Shown: positions 39,018-47,964, counted from the first letter of the stretch. The stretch: 64,000 bases of DNA from Microbacterium sp. AG1240 (GCF_003635115.1 NZ_RBXJ01000001.1:1732696-1796695); one strand, 5' to 3'. Translations and numbers: made by a program. Notes: generated from the sequence alone by a model not told the origin.

Positions 39018-40601
39018 TCAGGACGCGTCCTCCCGCGCGTACTGCGCGATCAACTCCTGCTCTCGCGCGAACGACGGGAGGCGGAACCACACGATCGCTC
39101 CCCCGACGAGCACGGCGATCGCTCCGATCAGGTACGCACCCCACGCACCGGCGACCAGGCTCTGGGTGGCGCCGGAGAGGATCTCGTCGCGGTACTGCGG
39201 GAACTGGTCGGCCACGCGAAGCGCCGAGCCGTACGAAGCCTGCAGCGCCTGGGTGACGGTGTCGGAGATCGTGGATGCTTCGGCCGATGCCGATATCTGT
39301 CGCCCGAACGAGGCGGCGAACCCGGCCGCAAGGATCGCGCCGAGCAGCGCCTGCATGATCGACCCTCCCAGGTCGCGTTGCAGGTCGGATGTCGCGGACG
39401 CCATCCCGACATGCCGCACGGGGGTGCTCTCGGTGAGGGCGCGCGAGGCCGGCGTCATGGCGAAGGCGGCGCCGCTGCCGATCGCGAAGAACCCAAGGCC
39501 GACCAGCCAGTAGGGGGTCGATGGGTTCCACAGGAGGGTCGTGAGGAAGCCGACAAAGACGAGGCCGTAGCCCAGCAGCATGGTGGTGCGGGATCCGCGC
39601 CGGGTGAGCAGACGTGCCGACATCGGGGCGAACAGGAGGAGTCCGACCGCGGCGGGGACGACGGCCAGACCCGCCTGCAGGGTCGAGTAGCCGAGGATGT
39701 TCTGCAGATACTGCTGTCCGACGAACATCGCCCCCATGAGCGACCCGAACACGATCGTGCCGGCGGTCGCGGGGACCCAGAACATGCGACGCCGCGCGAC
39801 GCGGAGGTCGTAGAGCGGATGCTTCGCCTTGGCCTGGCGTACGAGGAAGACGGCCAGCAGCACCACGCCGACGCCGAACAACACTGCGCCGATCAGGTGC
39901 TGCCCCGGCGCGAAGACCGTGCCGATACCGAGCACGATCGCCGCGATCGCCACGGTGGCGAGGATCCCACCCAGATGATCGACGGGATCGCGCGACTCGG
40001 CCACATGGCCGGGCACGAATGCCGCGACCAGAACGAGTGCCACGGCCGCGATCGGGACGGCGATGAGGAACGCCGACCCCCACCAGAAGACGGAGAGCAG
40101 GAGGCCCGCGAGCACCGAGCCGACGATGGATGCCATCGCGCTCACGCCCGACCACAGCGCGATCGCGCGGGTGCGTCGGGGGCCGTTGGACCACAGAGCG
40201 GTGATGAGCGACAGCGTGGTCGGAAAGGCCAGGCCCGCCGCGATACCGGTGAACACGCGGGAGGCGATGAGGAGTTCGACCGAAGGCGAGAAAGCCGAGC
40301 ACAGACTGGCGACGACGGTGAGGCCCAGGCCGAGGATGAGCAGCTGCTTGCGTCCGTAGCGATCGGCCAGGGCTCCGAAATAGAGCACCGACATCGCCAG
40401 CCCCAGGGAACACCCCAGACCCACGATGTTGAGAGAGACCTGCCCGGCGCCGAACGTGCGCCCGATGTCGGGGAGCGCGATGTTGGCCGCCGCGAGGTTG
40501 ATGTTGCACACGAGCGCGCCGAGGATGAGCGCCGTGAGCACCAGCCCGGCGCGTGCCGGGGCCCCGGGGAGGGTCGCTGCGGCCGCGCGGGTATCGCTCA
40601 C
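39018..40601 (-). CDS. MFS transporter, DHA2 family (14-TM drug exporter-like)
   Basis: The 527-residue permease has DHA2 hallmarks: ANIALPDIGRTFGAGQVSLN at the first helix, GALADRYGRKQLLILGL (motif A), FTGIAAGLAFPTTLSLITAL and GSVLAGLLLSVFWWGSAFLI (motif C-like). Fourteen helices are plausible by length. It stands alone 62 bp from the kinase gene start. Substrate unknown; it may export drugs or siderophores. Confidence 0.88.
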   Translation of the reverse strand: MSDTRAAAATLPGAPARAGLVLTALILGALVCNINLAAANIALPDIGRTFGAGQVSLNIVGLGCSLGLAMSVLYFGALADRYGRKQLLILGLGLTVVASLCSAFSPSVELLIASRVFTGIAAGLAFPTTLSLITALWSNGPRRTRAIALWSGVSAMASIVGSVLAGLLLSVFWWGSAFLIAVPIAAVALVLVAAFVPGHVAESRDPVDHLGGILATVAIAAIVLGIGTVFAPGQHLIGAVLFGVGVVLLAVFLVRQAKAKHPLYDLRVARRRMFWVPATAGTIVFGSLMGAMFVGQQYLQNILGYSTLQAGLAVVPAAVGLLLFAPMSARLLTRRGSRTTMLLGYGLVFVGFLTTLLWNPSTPYWLVGLGFFAIGSGAAFAMTPASRALTESTPVRHVGMASATSDLQRDLGGSIMQALLGAILAAGFAASFGRQISASAEASTISDTVTQALQASYGSALRVADQFPQYRDEILSGATQSLVAGAWGAYLIGAIAVLVGGAIVWFRLPSFAREQELIAQYAREDAS

Positions 40602-40637
40602 GCGCTCACTCTAGCGAGGCCGCCGGGCGCCGCGTGA

Positions 40638-41183
40638 TCACCCGCGCAGCGCGAGCGCTTCGCTCGTCCACCGGGCGTGCAGCGCCCAGGGATCGACGAT
40701 GCCGGCGGCGACGGCGTCGACGTGCGCCCGCAGGTCGGGCGACAGTCGGAACCACTCCGTGCGAGGCCACCTGTCCGCCGCGAACTGCGCGTGGCGGCGT
40801 CGCTCGAGGGCGCGGTCGCCTCGCTCGAACGCCAGGAGCTCGTCGTGGCGGATGGCCGCGAGTCGCTGGCGGGGGTTCGCCGTCGTGCCGATCTTCACCC
40901 GGTCGTCGAAGCGCAGGTAGTAGACGACGTCGACGCGCGGAGGCGGGAGCTCGCCGTCGACGATCTCGCCGTGCCGCCACTCGCACACGGCGCAGAGCCA
41001 GCCGCTCGGCCAGCGGACTCCGAGACGCGATCCGCAGATGCGACACGGTGCAGGCAGCAGATCGGTCATCCCCTGCTCGCGTGCCGACCAGTCGGCGGCC
41101 GCCGCGAGGTGCCGGTCGCAGAGAGCGACCGGGGCATCGTGCGCGGTGGGCGCGCAGCATCCGTCGACGAGGCATTCGGGCAC
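40638..41183 (-). CDS. Zinc-ribbon plus GIY-YIG (Mug113/T5orf172-like) domain protein
   Basis: The 181-residue protein carries cysteine/histidine clusters at the N-terminus (Cys4, Cys9-10, Cys22) and a zinc ribbon (CRIC at 47-50, CAVC at 64-67), then a small GIY-YIG nuclease-like domain: VVYYLRFDD (86-94), VKIGTTANPRQRL (96-108) and RTEWFRLSP (141-149). This resembles the Mug113/T5orf172 branch. The start GTG at 41183 avoids overlap with the upstream MFS gene; the frame is open to 41261. Shine-Dalgarno is weak. No function is known; DNA cleavage or nucleic-acid binding is a guess. It reads behind an MFS gene by 34 bp. Confidence 0.7.
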   Translation of the reverse strand: MPECLVDGCCAPTAHDAPVALCDRHLAAAADWSAREQGMTDLLPAPCRICGSRLGVRWPSGWLCAVCEWRHGEIVDGELPPPRVDVVYYLRFDDRVKIGTTANPRQRLAAIRHDELLAFERGDRALERRRHAQFAADRWPRTEWFRLSPDLRAHVDAVAAGIVDPWALHARWTSEALALRG

Positions 41184-41217
41184 GGCGCGAGCGTACGCGC
41201 GGCCGCCGACACGACCG

Positions 41218-42408
41218 TCAGTGCGTGCGCAGCGCACCGACCGCCACCGCTGCGGCGCCACCGCACATCGCGACCACCGCCCCGAGGAACACTCCCCATC
41301 CCCCGGCGTCGAAGACGTAACCGAGACTCCAGCCGAACAGGCTCGAGCCGCCGTAGTAGCCCAGGTAGTAGAGGGACGACGCCTGCGCGCGGGTGTCGGG
41401 ACGGGCGGATGCCGGCGCCCAGCCCGACGCGACCGCGTGCGCGCCGAAGAATCCGGCCGTCATCACGAGGAGTCCCGCGAGGATGATCAGCACGAACGGC
41501 GCGAGCATGAGGACCGTGCCGACCGCCATCGCGGCGATGGATGCGAGGAGGACGGGCAGTCGGCCGTGCCGGGATGCGAGCGCGCCCGCCCACGGCGACG
41601 AGACGGTGCCCGCGAGGTAGGCGACGAACAACGACGTGACGATCCAACCCGGAAGGGAGAACGGCGGATGCGTCAGATGGAATCCGAGGTAGTTGTACAT
41701 GGCGACGAAGGCGCCCATGAGGAGGAACCCCTGGGCGTACAGCGCCAGTTGGGCAGGGGTGCGGAGGTTGACGGCCAACCGCGTCGTGATCCGGGCCCCG
41801 CCGCGGACGACGGGCGTGAAGCCGCGCGCGCGGGGCACGAGGAGCAGGAACGCCACGGCCGACAGGGCGCAGAGGATCGCTGCCGCCCACAGACCGGTGC
41901 GCCACTGGGCGAGGTCGGCGATCGGCCCCGAGACGAGCCGGCCCGAGAGCCCGCCCAGGGTGGTTCCGGCGATGTAGCTGCCGGCGGCGGCCGCCGCGTG
42001 TCGCGGATCGACCTCTTCGCTGAGGTAGGCCAGGGCGAGGGCGGGCACCGCGCCGAGGGCCGCCCCCTCGGCCAGGCGGAGCACGAGGAGGGTGATGACA
42101 TCGGCGCTCAGGGGCGCGGCGAGACCCAGAGCGGTCGCGGCGACGATGCCGATCGTCATTGCCTGCACGCGCCCGATGCGATCGGCCAGGATCGACCACG
42201 GGATGACCGCTACCGCGAGTCCGAGCGTGGCCGCCGAGACCGCCAACGCGGCGGTGGCGGGCGATACCTCGAACTCCGAAGCCAGGAGCGGCAGCACCGC
42301 TTGCGGCGAGTAGAGCTGGGCGAAGGTCGCGATGCCGGCGAAGAACAGGCCGGCGAGAAGTCGGCGGTACTCCCGGCTCCCGGGGATGTGCCCGGTGAAG
42401 CCGGTCAC
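41218..42408 (-). CDS. MFS transporter (12-TM, YnfM-like)
   Basis: The 396-residue permease begins MTGFTGHIPGSREYRRLLAG and has the motif LYSPQAVLPLLASEFEVSPATAAL in its first helix region, like the YnfM/arabinose-efflux branch, with ILADRIGRVQAMTIG as motif A. Twelve helices fit the length. It follows a 59-residue small membrane protein gene by 7 bp and precedes the GIY-YIG protein gene. Substrate unknown. Confidence 0.85.
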   Translation of the reverse strand: MTGFTGHIPGSREYRRLLAGLFFAGIATFAQLYSPQAVLPLLASEFEVSPATAALAVSAATLGLAVAVIPWSILADRIGRVQAMTIGIVAATALGLAAPLSADVITLLVLRLAEGAALGAVPALALAYLSEEVDPRHAAAAAGSYIAGTTLGGLSGRLVSGPIADLAQWRTGLWAAAILCALSAVAFLLLVPRARGFTPVVRGGARITTRLAVNLRTPAQLALYAQGFLLMGAFVAMYNYLGFHLTHPPFSLPGWIVTSLFVAYLAGTVSSPWAGALASRHGRLPVLLASIAAMAVGTVLMLAPFVLIILAGLLVMTAGFFGAHAVASGWAPASARPDTRAQASSLYYLGYYGGSSLFGWSLGYVFDAGGWGVFLGAVVAMCGGAAAVAVGALRTH

Positions 42409-42415
42409 GCAGATG

Positions 42416-42595
42416 TCAGGCGGCGAGGACCAGCGCGACGGTGCCCGAGGCGTCCGCGATCTCGGGGCCGCCGAGGAAGTCGATCGGGCCGCCGGTGACC
42501 AGGCTCGCGATCACGAGCGCGAAGACGGCCGCGATCGAGAAGAACAGGATGGCGCAGGCAACGGTCGTGACCACGAGGGGGATGCGGGCGTTCAT
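42416..42595 (-). CDS. Small single-pass membrane protein (59 aa)
   Basis: A short open frame with a clear ATG and stop, beginning MNARIPLVVTTVACAILFFS and containing one hydrophobic helix from about residue 7 to 34, followed by a short polar loop and a hydrophobic end. It lies exactly between nei and the YnfM-like MFS gene, same strand, with gaps of 9 and 7 bp. No homologue is recognised. The operon-like spacing supports it as real. Confidence 0.6.
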   Translation of the reverse strand: MNARIPLVVTTVACAILFFSIAAVFALVIASLVTGGPIDFLGGPEIADASGTVALVLAA

Positions 42596-42604
42596 GCTCC
42601 CACG

Positions 42605-43408
42605 CTAGCCGAACTCACCCGGTTGACACCCCGGACACCACCACGTGCGACGTCTTTCGGGATCATCGGCGCGTTCGGCGACCACCCGCACGCGGGTTCC
42701 GCAGCGCAGGCAAGGTCGCCCGGCACGACCGACCACCCAGTGCGACTCCCCCTTCACGGCGCGCCCCGTCGTCACCTGGTACATCCCGGGCACGGTGGCC
42801 GAGAGCCGCAGTGCCCGCGCACCGACCGCGACGAGAGCGGCCATGTCGACGTCGCCGACGGGTCGGAACGGATGCACTCCCCGCAGGAAGGCCAGTTCGT
42901 TCACCCAGAGGTTGCCGAAGCCCGCGACGTTCCGCTGGTCGAGGAGCGCCGCGACGAGCGGTCGGTCAGGACGACCCTCGAGCCGTCGCACCGCCTCGGC
43001 GGCGTCCCAGTCGTCTCGGAGCGGGTCGGGTCCGAGTCGGCCGACCACGTCGGCCTCCCGCGCGGTCGGCAGCAGCCGCACGACGGGGACGTCGATCCCC
43101 CACAGGGTGCGCCCGTCGTCGAGCCGCAGCCGTACCCTCACCTGGTGCGCGATGCGCTGCGGCACCCGACGGCCGCGAGCGGTCACGGTCCAGCTCCCCT
43201 GCATCCGCAGGTGCGTGTGCAGGGTGACGCCCGTATCGAAACGGGTCAGCAGGTTCTTGCCGTGCGTGTCGTAGGAGTCGATCCGCGCCGCCGCGACGCG
43301 CTCACCAGCCGAGGCCCCCGACCGCAGCTCGCCGTCGTCCACGACGTGGCCCTCGGATGCTGCGCGCAGGCGCGCGGCGAGACGGAACACGCTGTCGCCT
43401 TCGGGCAT
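42605..43408 (-). CDS. nei: DNA glycosylase/AP lyase, Nei (endonuclease VIII) family
   Basis: The 267-residue base-excision glycosylase starts MPEGDSVFRLAARLRA: the catalytic Pro2 and Glu3 of the Fpg/Nei family are present. A helix-two-turn-helix with RNVAGFGNLWVNELAFLRGV is followed by a C-terminal zinc finger (CLRCGTR and CPGC). The MPEGD start matches the Nei branch found in actinobacteria (Nei2-like). The start at 43408 was chosen on this motif; the frame runs on upstream as a shadow of rpsA. The gene probably removes oxidised pyrimidines. Confidence 0.92.
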   Translation of the reverse strand: MPEGDSVFRLAARLRAASEGHVVDDGELRSGASAGERVAAARIDSYDTHGKNLLTRFDTGVTLHTHLRMQGSWTVTARGRRVPQRIAHQVRVRLRLDDGRTLWGIDVPVVRLLPTAREADVVGRLGPDPLRDDWDAAEAVRRLEGRPDRPLVAALLDQRNVAGFGNLWVNELAFLRGVHPFRPVGDVDMAALVAVGARALRLSATVPGMYQVTTGRAVKGESHWVVGRAGRPCLRCGTRVRVVAERADDPERRRTWWCPGCQPGEFG

Positions 43409-43480
43409 GGGGTCACGATAGGCCCGGCCTCCGACACGGCGCACGTCGACGGCATCCGCTCGGCGACGTGCGGTAACGCC

Positions 43481-43516
43481 GAAGCGGGCCGGAACCCGGA
43501 GGCTCCGACCCGCTTC
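43481..43516 (-). terminator. Terminator-like hairpin after rpsA
   Basis: GAAGCGGG (43481-43488) pairs with CCCGCTTC (43509-43516), with an inner CGGA/TCCG pairing. It starts 17 bp after the rpsA stop on the minus strand. Confidence 0.7.
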
Positions 43517-43532
43517 AGCGTTGCGATTCAGC

Positions 43533-45002
43533 TCAGCGGCTGGAGAGACGCTCGCGCAGTGCGGCGAGGGCCTCGTCGTCGGCCAGGGTGCCGGCCGAGG
43601 ACGACTCCGAGGTGAACGACGAACCGGTGCCGGCGCCGAAGTCGGTGCCGGTCGACGCGGGGGCGTTCGCCTCGGCCTCGATCGCCTTGGCGACCGCAGC
43701 CTTGTGCGACTCCCAGCGAGCCTGGGCAGCCGCGTAGTCCTGCTCCCACTTCTCGCGCTGCTCGTCGAAGCCCTCGAGCCAGACACCCGACGTCGGGTCG
43801 AAGCCCTCGGGGTACTTGTACTCGCCGAGCTCGTCGTACTCGGTGACCATGCCGTAGAGGGCCGGGTCGAACTCGGTGCCGTTGGGGTCGACCGACTCGT
43901 TGGCCTGCTTGAGCGACAGCGAGATGCGGCGACGCTCGAGGTCGATGTCGATGACCTTGACGAAGACCTCTTCGCCGACCGAGACGACCTGCTCTGCGAG
44001 CTCGACGTGCTTGCCGGAGAGCTCCGAGATGTGAACGAGGCCCTCGATGCCGTCTGCGACGCGGACGAACGCACCGAACGGAACGAGCTTGGTGACCTTG
44101 CCCGGCGCGATCTGACCGATCGCGTGGGTACGGGCGAACACCTGCCACGGGTCTTCCTGCGTCGCCTTGAGCGAGAGCGACACGCGCTCGCGGTCGAGGT
44201 CGACCTCGAGGATCTCGACGGTGACCTCCTGGCCGACCTCGACGACCTCGGACGCGTGCTCGATGTGCTTCCACGAGAGCTCGGAGACGTGAACCAGACC
44301 GTCGACGCCGCCCAGGTCGACGAACGCACCGAAGTTGACGATCGACGAGACCGTGCCCTTGCGGACCTGGCCCTTGTGGAGGTTGTTGAGGAACGTGGTG
44401 CGCGACTCGGACTGCGTCTGCTCGAGCAGGGCGCGGCGCGAGAGCACGACGTTGTTGCGGTTCTTGTCGAGCTCGAGGATCTTCGCCTCGATCTCCTGGC
44501 CGAGGTACGGCGTCAGGTCGCGGACGCGACGCAGCTCGATGAGCGACGCCGGGAGGAAGCCACGCAGGCCGATGTCGACGATGAGGCCACCCTTGACGAC
44601 CTCGATGACCGAACCGGTGACGACACCGTCGGTCTCCTTGATCTTCTCCACGTCGCCCCAGGCACGCTCGTACTGAGCGCGCTTCTTCGACAGGATCAGA
44701 CGGCCTTCCTTGTCCTCCTTCTGGAGAACGAGGGCCTCGACGTGGTCGCCGACGTTGACGACCTCGTTCGGGTCGACGTCGTGCTTGATGGAAAGTTCGC
44801 GCGAGGGGATGACACCCTCGGTCTTGTAACCGACGTCGAGGAGCACCTCGTCGCGGTCGATCTTCACGACGGTTCCTTCGATGAGGTCGCCGTCGTTGAA
44901 GAACTTCAGGGTCAGTTCGACCGCGGCCAGGAAGTCTTCAGCAGATCCGATGTCGTTGATCGCGACCTGCTTGGTGGCCGGGGCGGTCGTTGCGGTAGTC
45001 AT
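43533..45002 (-). CDS. rpsA: 30S ribosomal protein S1
   Basis: The 489-residue protein has four S1 domains, recognisable by GTVVKIDRDEVLLDVGYKTE, GSVIEVVKGGLIVDIGLRGF, GTVSSIVNFGAFVDLGGVDG and GKVTKLVPFGAFVRVADGIE, plus an acidic/alanine-rich tail. It helps the ribosome bind mRNA. Four domains is the actinobacterial form. It is transcribed from a promoter in the 169 bp up to the next gene; downstream is a hairpin. Ordinary neighbours polA and coaE are not adjacent here. Confidence 0.97.
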   Translation of the reverse strand: MTTATTAPATKQVAINDIGSAEDFLAAVELTLKFFNDGDLIEGTVVKIDRDEVLLDVGYKTEGVIPSRELSIKHDVDPNEVVNVGDHVEALVLQKEDKEGRLILSKKRAQYERAWGDVEKIKETDGVVTGSVIEVVKGGLIVDIGLRGFLPASLIELRRVRDLTPYLGQEIEAKILELDKNRNNVVLSRRALLEQTQSESRTTFLNNLHKGQVRKGTVSSIVNFGAFVDLGGVDGLVHVSELSWKHIEHASEVVEVGQEVTVEILEVDLDRERVSLSLKATQEDPWQVFARTHAIGQIAPGKVTKLVPFGAFVRVADGIEGLVHISELSGKHVELAEQVVSVGEEVFVKVIDIDLERRRISLSLKQANESVDPNGTEFDPALYGMVTEYDELGEYKYPEGFDPTSGVWLEGFDEQREKWEQDYAAAQARWESHKAAVAKAIEAEANAPASTGTDFGAGTGSSFTSESSSAGTLADDEALAALRERLSSR

Positions 45003-45171
45003 GTAGTGGGTTGTCCTAGAGGGTTGGGTGTCGGGCTCCGACGCGCGCGAGTACGTGCCGAAGCAAAGCGGATTGTCGTTCTGTCACTGAGACCCGATCG
45101 CAGACATGCCAAACGAGTCACGAGAGTGACGTTCTACGGTACCAGAACGCCCCGGTCGACCGCGATGTTCC

Positions 45172-45879
45172 TCAGGACGGGAGCTCGAGCGGCAGTTCCT
45201 TCGCCGCATCCCACGGTTCGGTCCAACCGAGACGGTCGAACAACCCGTCGAGAAGCATGGCCGTGAAGCCCCACACCAGGTGCTCACCGGTGGCATGCGG
45301 AACGAGGAACGCCGGCCCTCGCCACTCGTGACCGTCTCGGCGGATCACCGTCGATCCTCGACGGGCGGGGTCGAGCAGGTCGGCGACCGGCGCGCGGAAG
45401 ACGTCGGCGGATTCGGCCACGTCCACCACTCGGACGGGCGACGGATGCTGCCACCACGCCAGCACGGGTGTCACGAGGTGGCGCGAGAATTCGAGCGGAA
45501 CGCGACCGAGGGTGCCGAGCACCTCGACGCCGGCCGGATCCAGGCCCGTCTCCTCCTCGGCCTCGCGGAGCGCCGCCGCCACGACGCTCTCGTCGCCGGG
45601 GTCGACCCGCCCGCCCGGGAACGCGACCTGACCGGGGTGGGCGCGCAGCGTGGCGGCTCGTGAGAGAAGCAGCACGTCGAGATCGCGCGAGACGGCGCGG
45701 GCCTGCGCATCGTGATCGCTGGGCAGCGCGTCGAGCACTCCGAAGAGCATGAGCACCGCCGCGGGGCGCGGATCGACGACTCTCGGAAGGCCCTCGACGA
45801 GGGGGCGATCGACGTGCGCGGCGAGGGCTGCCAGCTGTGCCCGCGCGGTCTGCGGCGGGGGCGATTCGGGCACGTCCAC
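45172..45879 (-). CDS. NUDIX hydrolase, CoA pyrophosphatase-like (NudL/UPF0035)
   Basis: The protein of about 235 residues carries the CoA-diphosphatase signature LLLSRAATLRAHPGQVAFPGG followed by a complete Nudix box (GGRVDPGDESVVAAALREAE then EETGL). Family members cleave CoA to phosphopantetheine and 3',5'-ADP. The start is ambiguous between GTG at 45879 (VDVPESPP) and GTG at 45873 (VPESPP); both lie in one frame without a good Shine-Dalgarno. The frame runs upstream for hundreds of codons but only as an antisense shadow of the transglycosylase-like gene. It ends 170 bp upstream of rpsA. Confidence 0.85.
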   Translation of the reverse strand: MDVPESPPPQTARAQLAALAAHVDRPLVEGLPRVVDPRPAAVLMLFGVLDALPSDHDAQARAVSRDLDVLLLSRAATLRAHPGQVAFPGGRVDPGDESVVAAALREAEEETGLDPAGVEVLGTLGRVPLEFSRHLVTPVLAWWQHPSPVRVVDVAESADVFRAPVADLLDPARRGSTVIRRDGHEWRGPAFLVPHATGEHLVWGFTAMLLDGLFDRLGWTEPWDAAKELPLELPS

Positions 45880-46053
45880 AGGGTACGCCCGATGCCCGAT
45901 AGAGGTCTCGCGCGCCCCCTGATCTGGCCTTTCTTGCGCGCGACGTCCAGGAACCGCCCAGGAAGGCCGTGCCAGACTCTCGGATTTGTGTCCGCGAGAA
46001 CGGATGCCGCACGCCGCGCGTCGAGCGCGGAGCCCCCATACGGAACTGGTTTT

Positions 46054-47091
46054 ATGCACTCGAACACGCCGTCCACCGCCACCCGTCGCACCCGTCGCGC
46101 CGCCGATCGCCGCTCGCACCACCGCCGCGCGGTCGTCGCTTCGGGCCTCGCGTTCGGCATCGTCGCCGCCGCAGCGTTCGCCTCGACCGCGCCGTCGGCT
46201 CTGGCCCAGGCGGAGGCCGGCGCATCGACGCCGACCTTCTCCCTCGTGTCGTACTCCGCCTACTCGGCGCCGCTCAAGGCGACCGTCGCGGCCGCCGTCC
46301 CCGAGGAGACCGTGGCCGCCGACGAAGCCGTCGAGGCGGCCGCATCGGTCACCTCCGCCGCCGCGAGCGTGCAGGCCGACATCGCCGCGTCGGGTCTCGA
46401 CATCGGCGAGCCCGACACCTCGGTCGACACCGCGGCCCTCGAAGAGGCCGCCGCGCGCCTCGACGCCGCCGACGCGCTCCCGGCACCCCTCGTCCCCTCC
46501 ATCACCGAAGAGGTCACCGCGCTCATCGCCTCGGTCGACTCCCGCGTGAACCAGCTCCGCGGAAGCCTCGACGGCGCTGCGGCGAAGAAGGCCGAAGAAG
46601 AGGCGGCCGCCGAGCAGGCCCGCATCGAGGCCGAGGAGGCCGCCGCCGCGGAAGCGGCCGAGGCCGCAGCATCCGCCCCCGTCTCGACGTCGTCTTCGTC
46701 GTCGGCGTCCTCGTCGTCGACCGGCTCGTCGTCGGCATCGGCGCCCGCCGCTCCGATCCCGTCCGGCGGCACCGGCGGCGACAACAGCCCCGCGGGCGCG
46801 AAGGCGACCGCGTACGGCATGGTCCAGGCGCGCGGGTGGGGCGACGACCAGTACTCGTGCCTCGTCTCGCTCTGGAACAAGGAGTCGGGCTGGAACTACC
46901 AGGCCATGAACCGCTCCAGTGGTGCGTACGGCATCCCCCAGGCGCTCCCCGGCAGCAAGATGTCGAGCGCGGGCGCCGACTGGCAGACCAACGCCGCCAC
47001 GCAGATCTCGTGGGGTCTCGGCTACATCTCCGGCCGCTACGGCACTCCGTGCGGGGCGTGGGGCCATTCGCAGTCCGTGGGCTGGTACTGA
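46054..47091 (+). CDS. Secreted lytic-transglycosylase-like protein (Rpf/aggregation-promoting-factor C-terminal type)
   Basis: The 345-residue protein has an arginine-rich N-terminus and a signal peptide ending near SALAQA (about residue 52). A long alanine/glutamate-rich coiled-coil-like central part and a Ser/Ala-rich linker (about 200-236) follow. The last 90 residues form a transglycosylase-like domain, with the likely catalytic glutamate in LWNKESGWNYQA and the GAYGIPQALPGSKM segment typical of this family. It should act on peptidoglycan outside the cell. The ATG at 46054 was chosen from the signal-peptide context. It converges with the methyltransferase gene at a strong terminator. Confidence 0.85.
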   Translation: MHSNTPSTATRRTRRAADRRSHHRRAVVASGLAFGIVAAAAFASTAPSALAQAEAGASTPTFSLVSYSAYSAPLKATVAAAVPEETVAADEAVEAAASVTSAAASVQADIAASGLDIGEPDTSVDTAALEEAAARLDAADALPAPLVPSITEEVTALIASVDSRVNQLRGSLDGAAAKKAEEEAAAEQARIEAEEAAAAEAAEAAASAPVSTSSSSSASSSSTGSSSASAPAAPIPSGGTGGDNSPAGAKATAYGMVQARGWGDDQYSCLVSLWNKESGWNYQAMNRSSGAYGIPQALPGSKMSSAGADWQTNAATQISWGLGYISGRYGTPCGAWGHSQSVGWY

Positions 47092-47108
47092 CCTCCGCAG
47101 CATCTTCC

Positions 47109-47143
47109 CGAAGGGCGCCGACGTGATTCGTCGGCGCCCTTCG
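47109..47143. terminator. Bidirectional intrinsic terminator
   Basis: CGAAGGGCGCCGAC and its complement form a 14-bp perfect stem with a 7-base loop between the convergent transglycosylase-like and methyltransferase genes. Confidence 0.85.
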
Positions 47144-47157
47144 TGTGTGTCAGCCCG

Positions 47158-47964
47158 TCATCGCACGCCGTAGACGACGTGATCGTCGAGGTATTGCCAG
47201 ACCGTTCCCGCCTCCGAGAACCCGGCGCTGCGGAGAGTCTCCAGGTGGAAGGCCAGGGTCACCTTCGGCGGCGCGTCGCGAAGGTCGTCCCCCCACACCG
47301 CGGCGCGACGCGCGAGGGCGTCGGCGTAGCGCGGCTCGTCACCCACGGCCTCCCACCACTGGTCCCAGGTGTCGACGTCGCCCCCGAAGGTCGACGTCTG
47401 CATGAGCTGGTCGTCTGCGGCGGCCACCGCGAACAGCGTGGACTCGTGACGCGCGTCATACAGGAGATGGTCGCCGTTGAGCAGCACTCCCCCCGGACGA
47501 AGAAGCGTCGACACCGCCCAGTAGACGTCGACAAGCACCGCGGGCCGCAACCAGTGCAGCGCGGTCGAGCTCACCACCGCGTCGAACGATGCTCCCGCGA
47601 CCTGCGGGTGCTGCATCCAGTCGGGTCGACCCAGATCGACCTCCGCGACAGTGATGCGGTCATCGCCGGAGGCCGCGTCACGGGCGATCCCGATGAGGAC
47701 GGGGTCTTTGTCGGCGATGACGACCTGCGCGCCCGGAACGGCCGCGAGCACGGCCCGCCCGAGCGACCCGGTGCCCCCGGCGAGGTCGAGCACTCGGGGT
47801 GCGGCGATGCCGGCGGTCACGCCCGCCACCACCCGCGCGATCGTCGCGAACCGCTCCGACCGGTGACGGATGTAACCCGTCTGCTGGGCGTCCCAGCGTC
47901 GCGAGAGCTCCAGGGCCGTATCCCTCACCGCGGGGGCGGTGGAGGCTGTGGTCGTGTCGGTCAT
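47158..47964 (-). CDS. SAM-dependent methyltransferase (class I) in a FecBCD-type ABC cassette
   Basis: The 268-residue protein is a Rossmann-type methyltransferase. Motif I is VLDLAGGTGSLGRAVLAAVP (about 59-78), the acidic post-I residue is in VVIADKDPVLIGIA, and motif IV is VSSTALHWLRP. Its ATG overlaps the stop of the ABC ATPase gene by 4 bp, so it is last in a four-gene operon with permease, binding protein and ATPase. The small-molecule substrate is not known. It may modify the transported compound or act on a metallophore (inference). Confidence 0.85.
   Translation of the reverse strand: MTDTTTASTAPAVRDTALELSRRWDAQQTGYIRHRSERFATIARVVAGVTAGIAAPRVLDLAGGTGSLGRAVLAAVPGAQVVIADKDPVLIGIARDAASGDDRITVAEVDLGRPDWMQHPQVAGASFDAVVSSTALHWLRPAVLVDVYWAVSTLLRPGGVLLNGDHLLYDARHESTLFAVAAADDQLMQTSTFGGDVDTWDQWWEAVGDEPRYADALARRAAVWGDDLRDAPPKVTLAFHLETLRSAGFSEAGTVWQYLDDHVVYGVR

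Noticed and set aside
45105..45130. Short GTCAC/GTGAC hairpin in the rpsA leader as an autoregulatory element
   Set aside because: Five-bp stem only, no known S1 leader motif; within chance expectation at this base composition.
45880..46053. Possible c-di-AMP (ydaO-type) riboswitch upstream of the transglycosylase-like gene
   Set aside because: Such switches precede Rpf/cell-wall genes in actinobacteria, but no conserved core could be recognised in these 174 bases by eye.
45880..47103. Upstream extension of the NUDIX gene over the transglycosylase-like gene
   Set aside because: The extension has a glycine/arginine-rich translation antisense to a signal-peptide-bearing gene; the NUDIX protein begins near 45873-45879.
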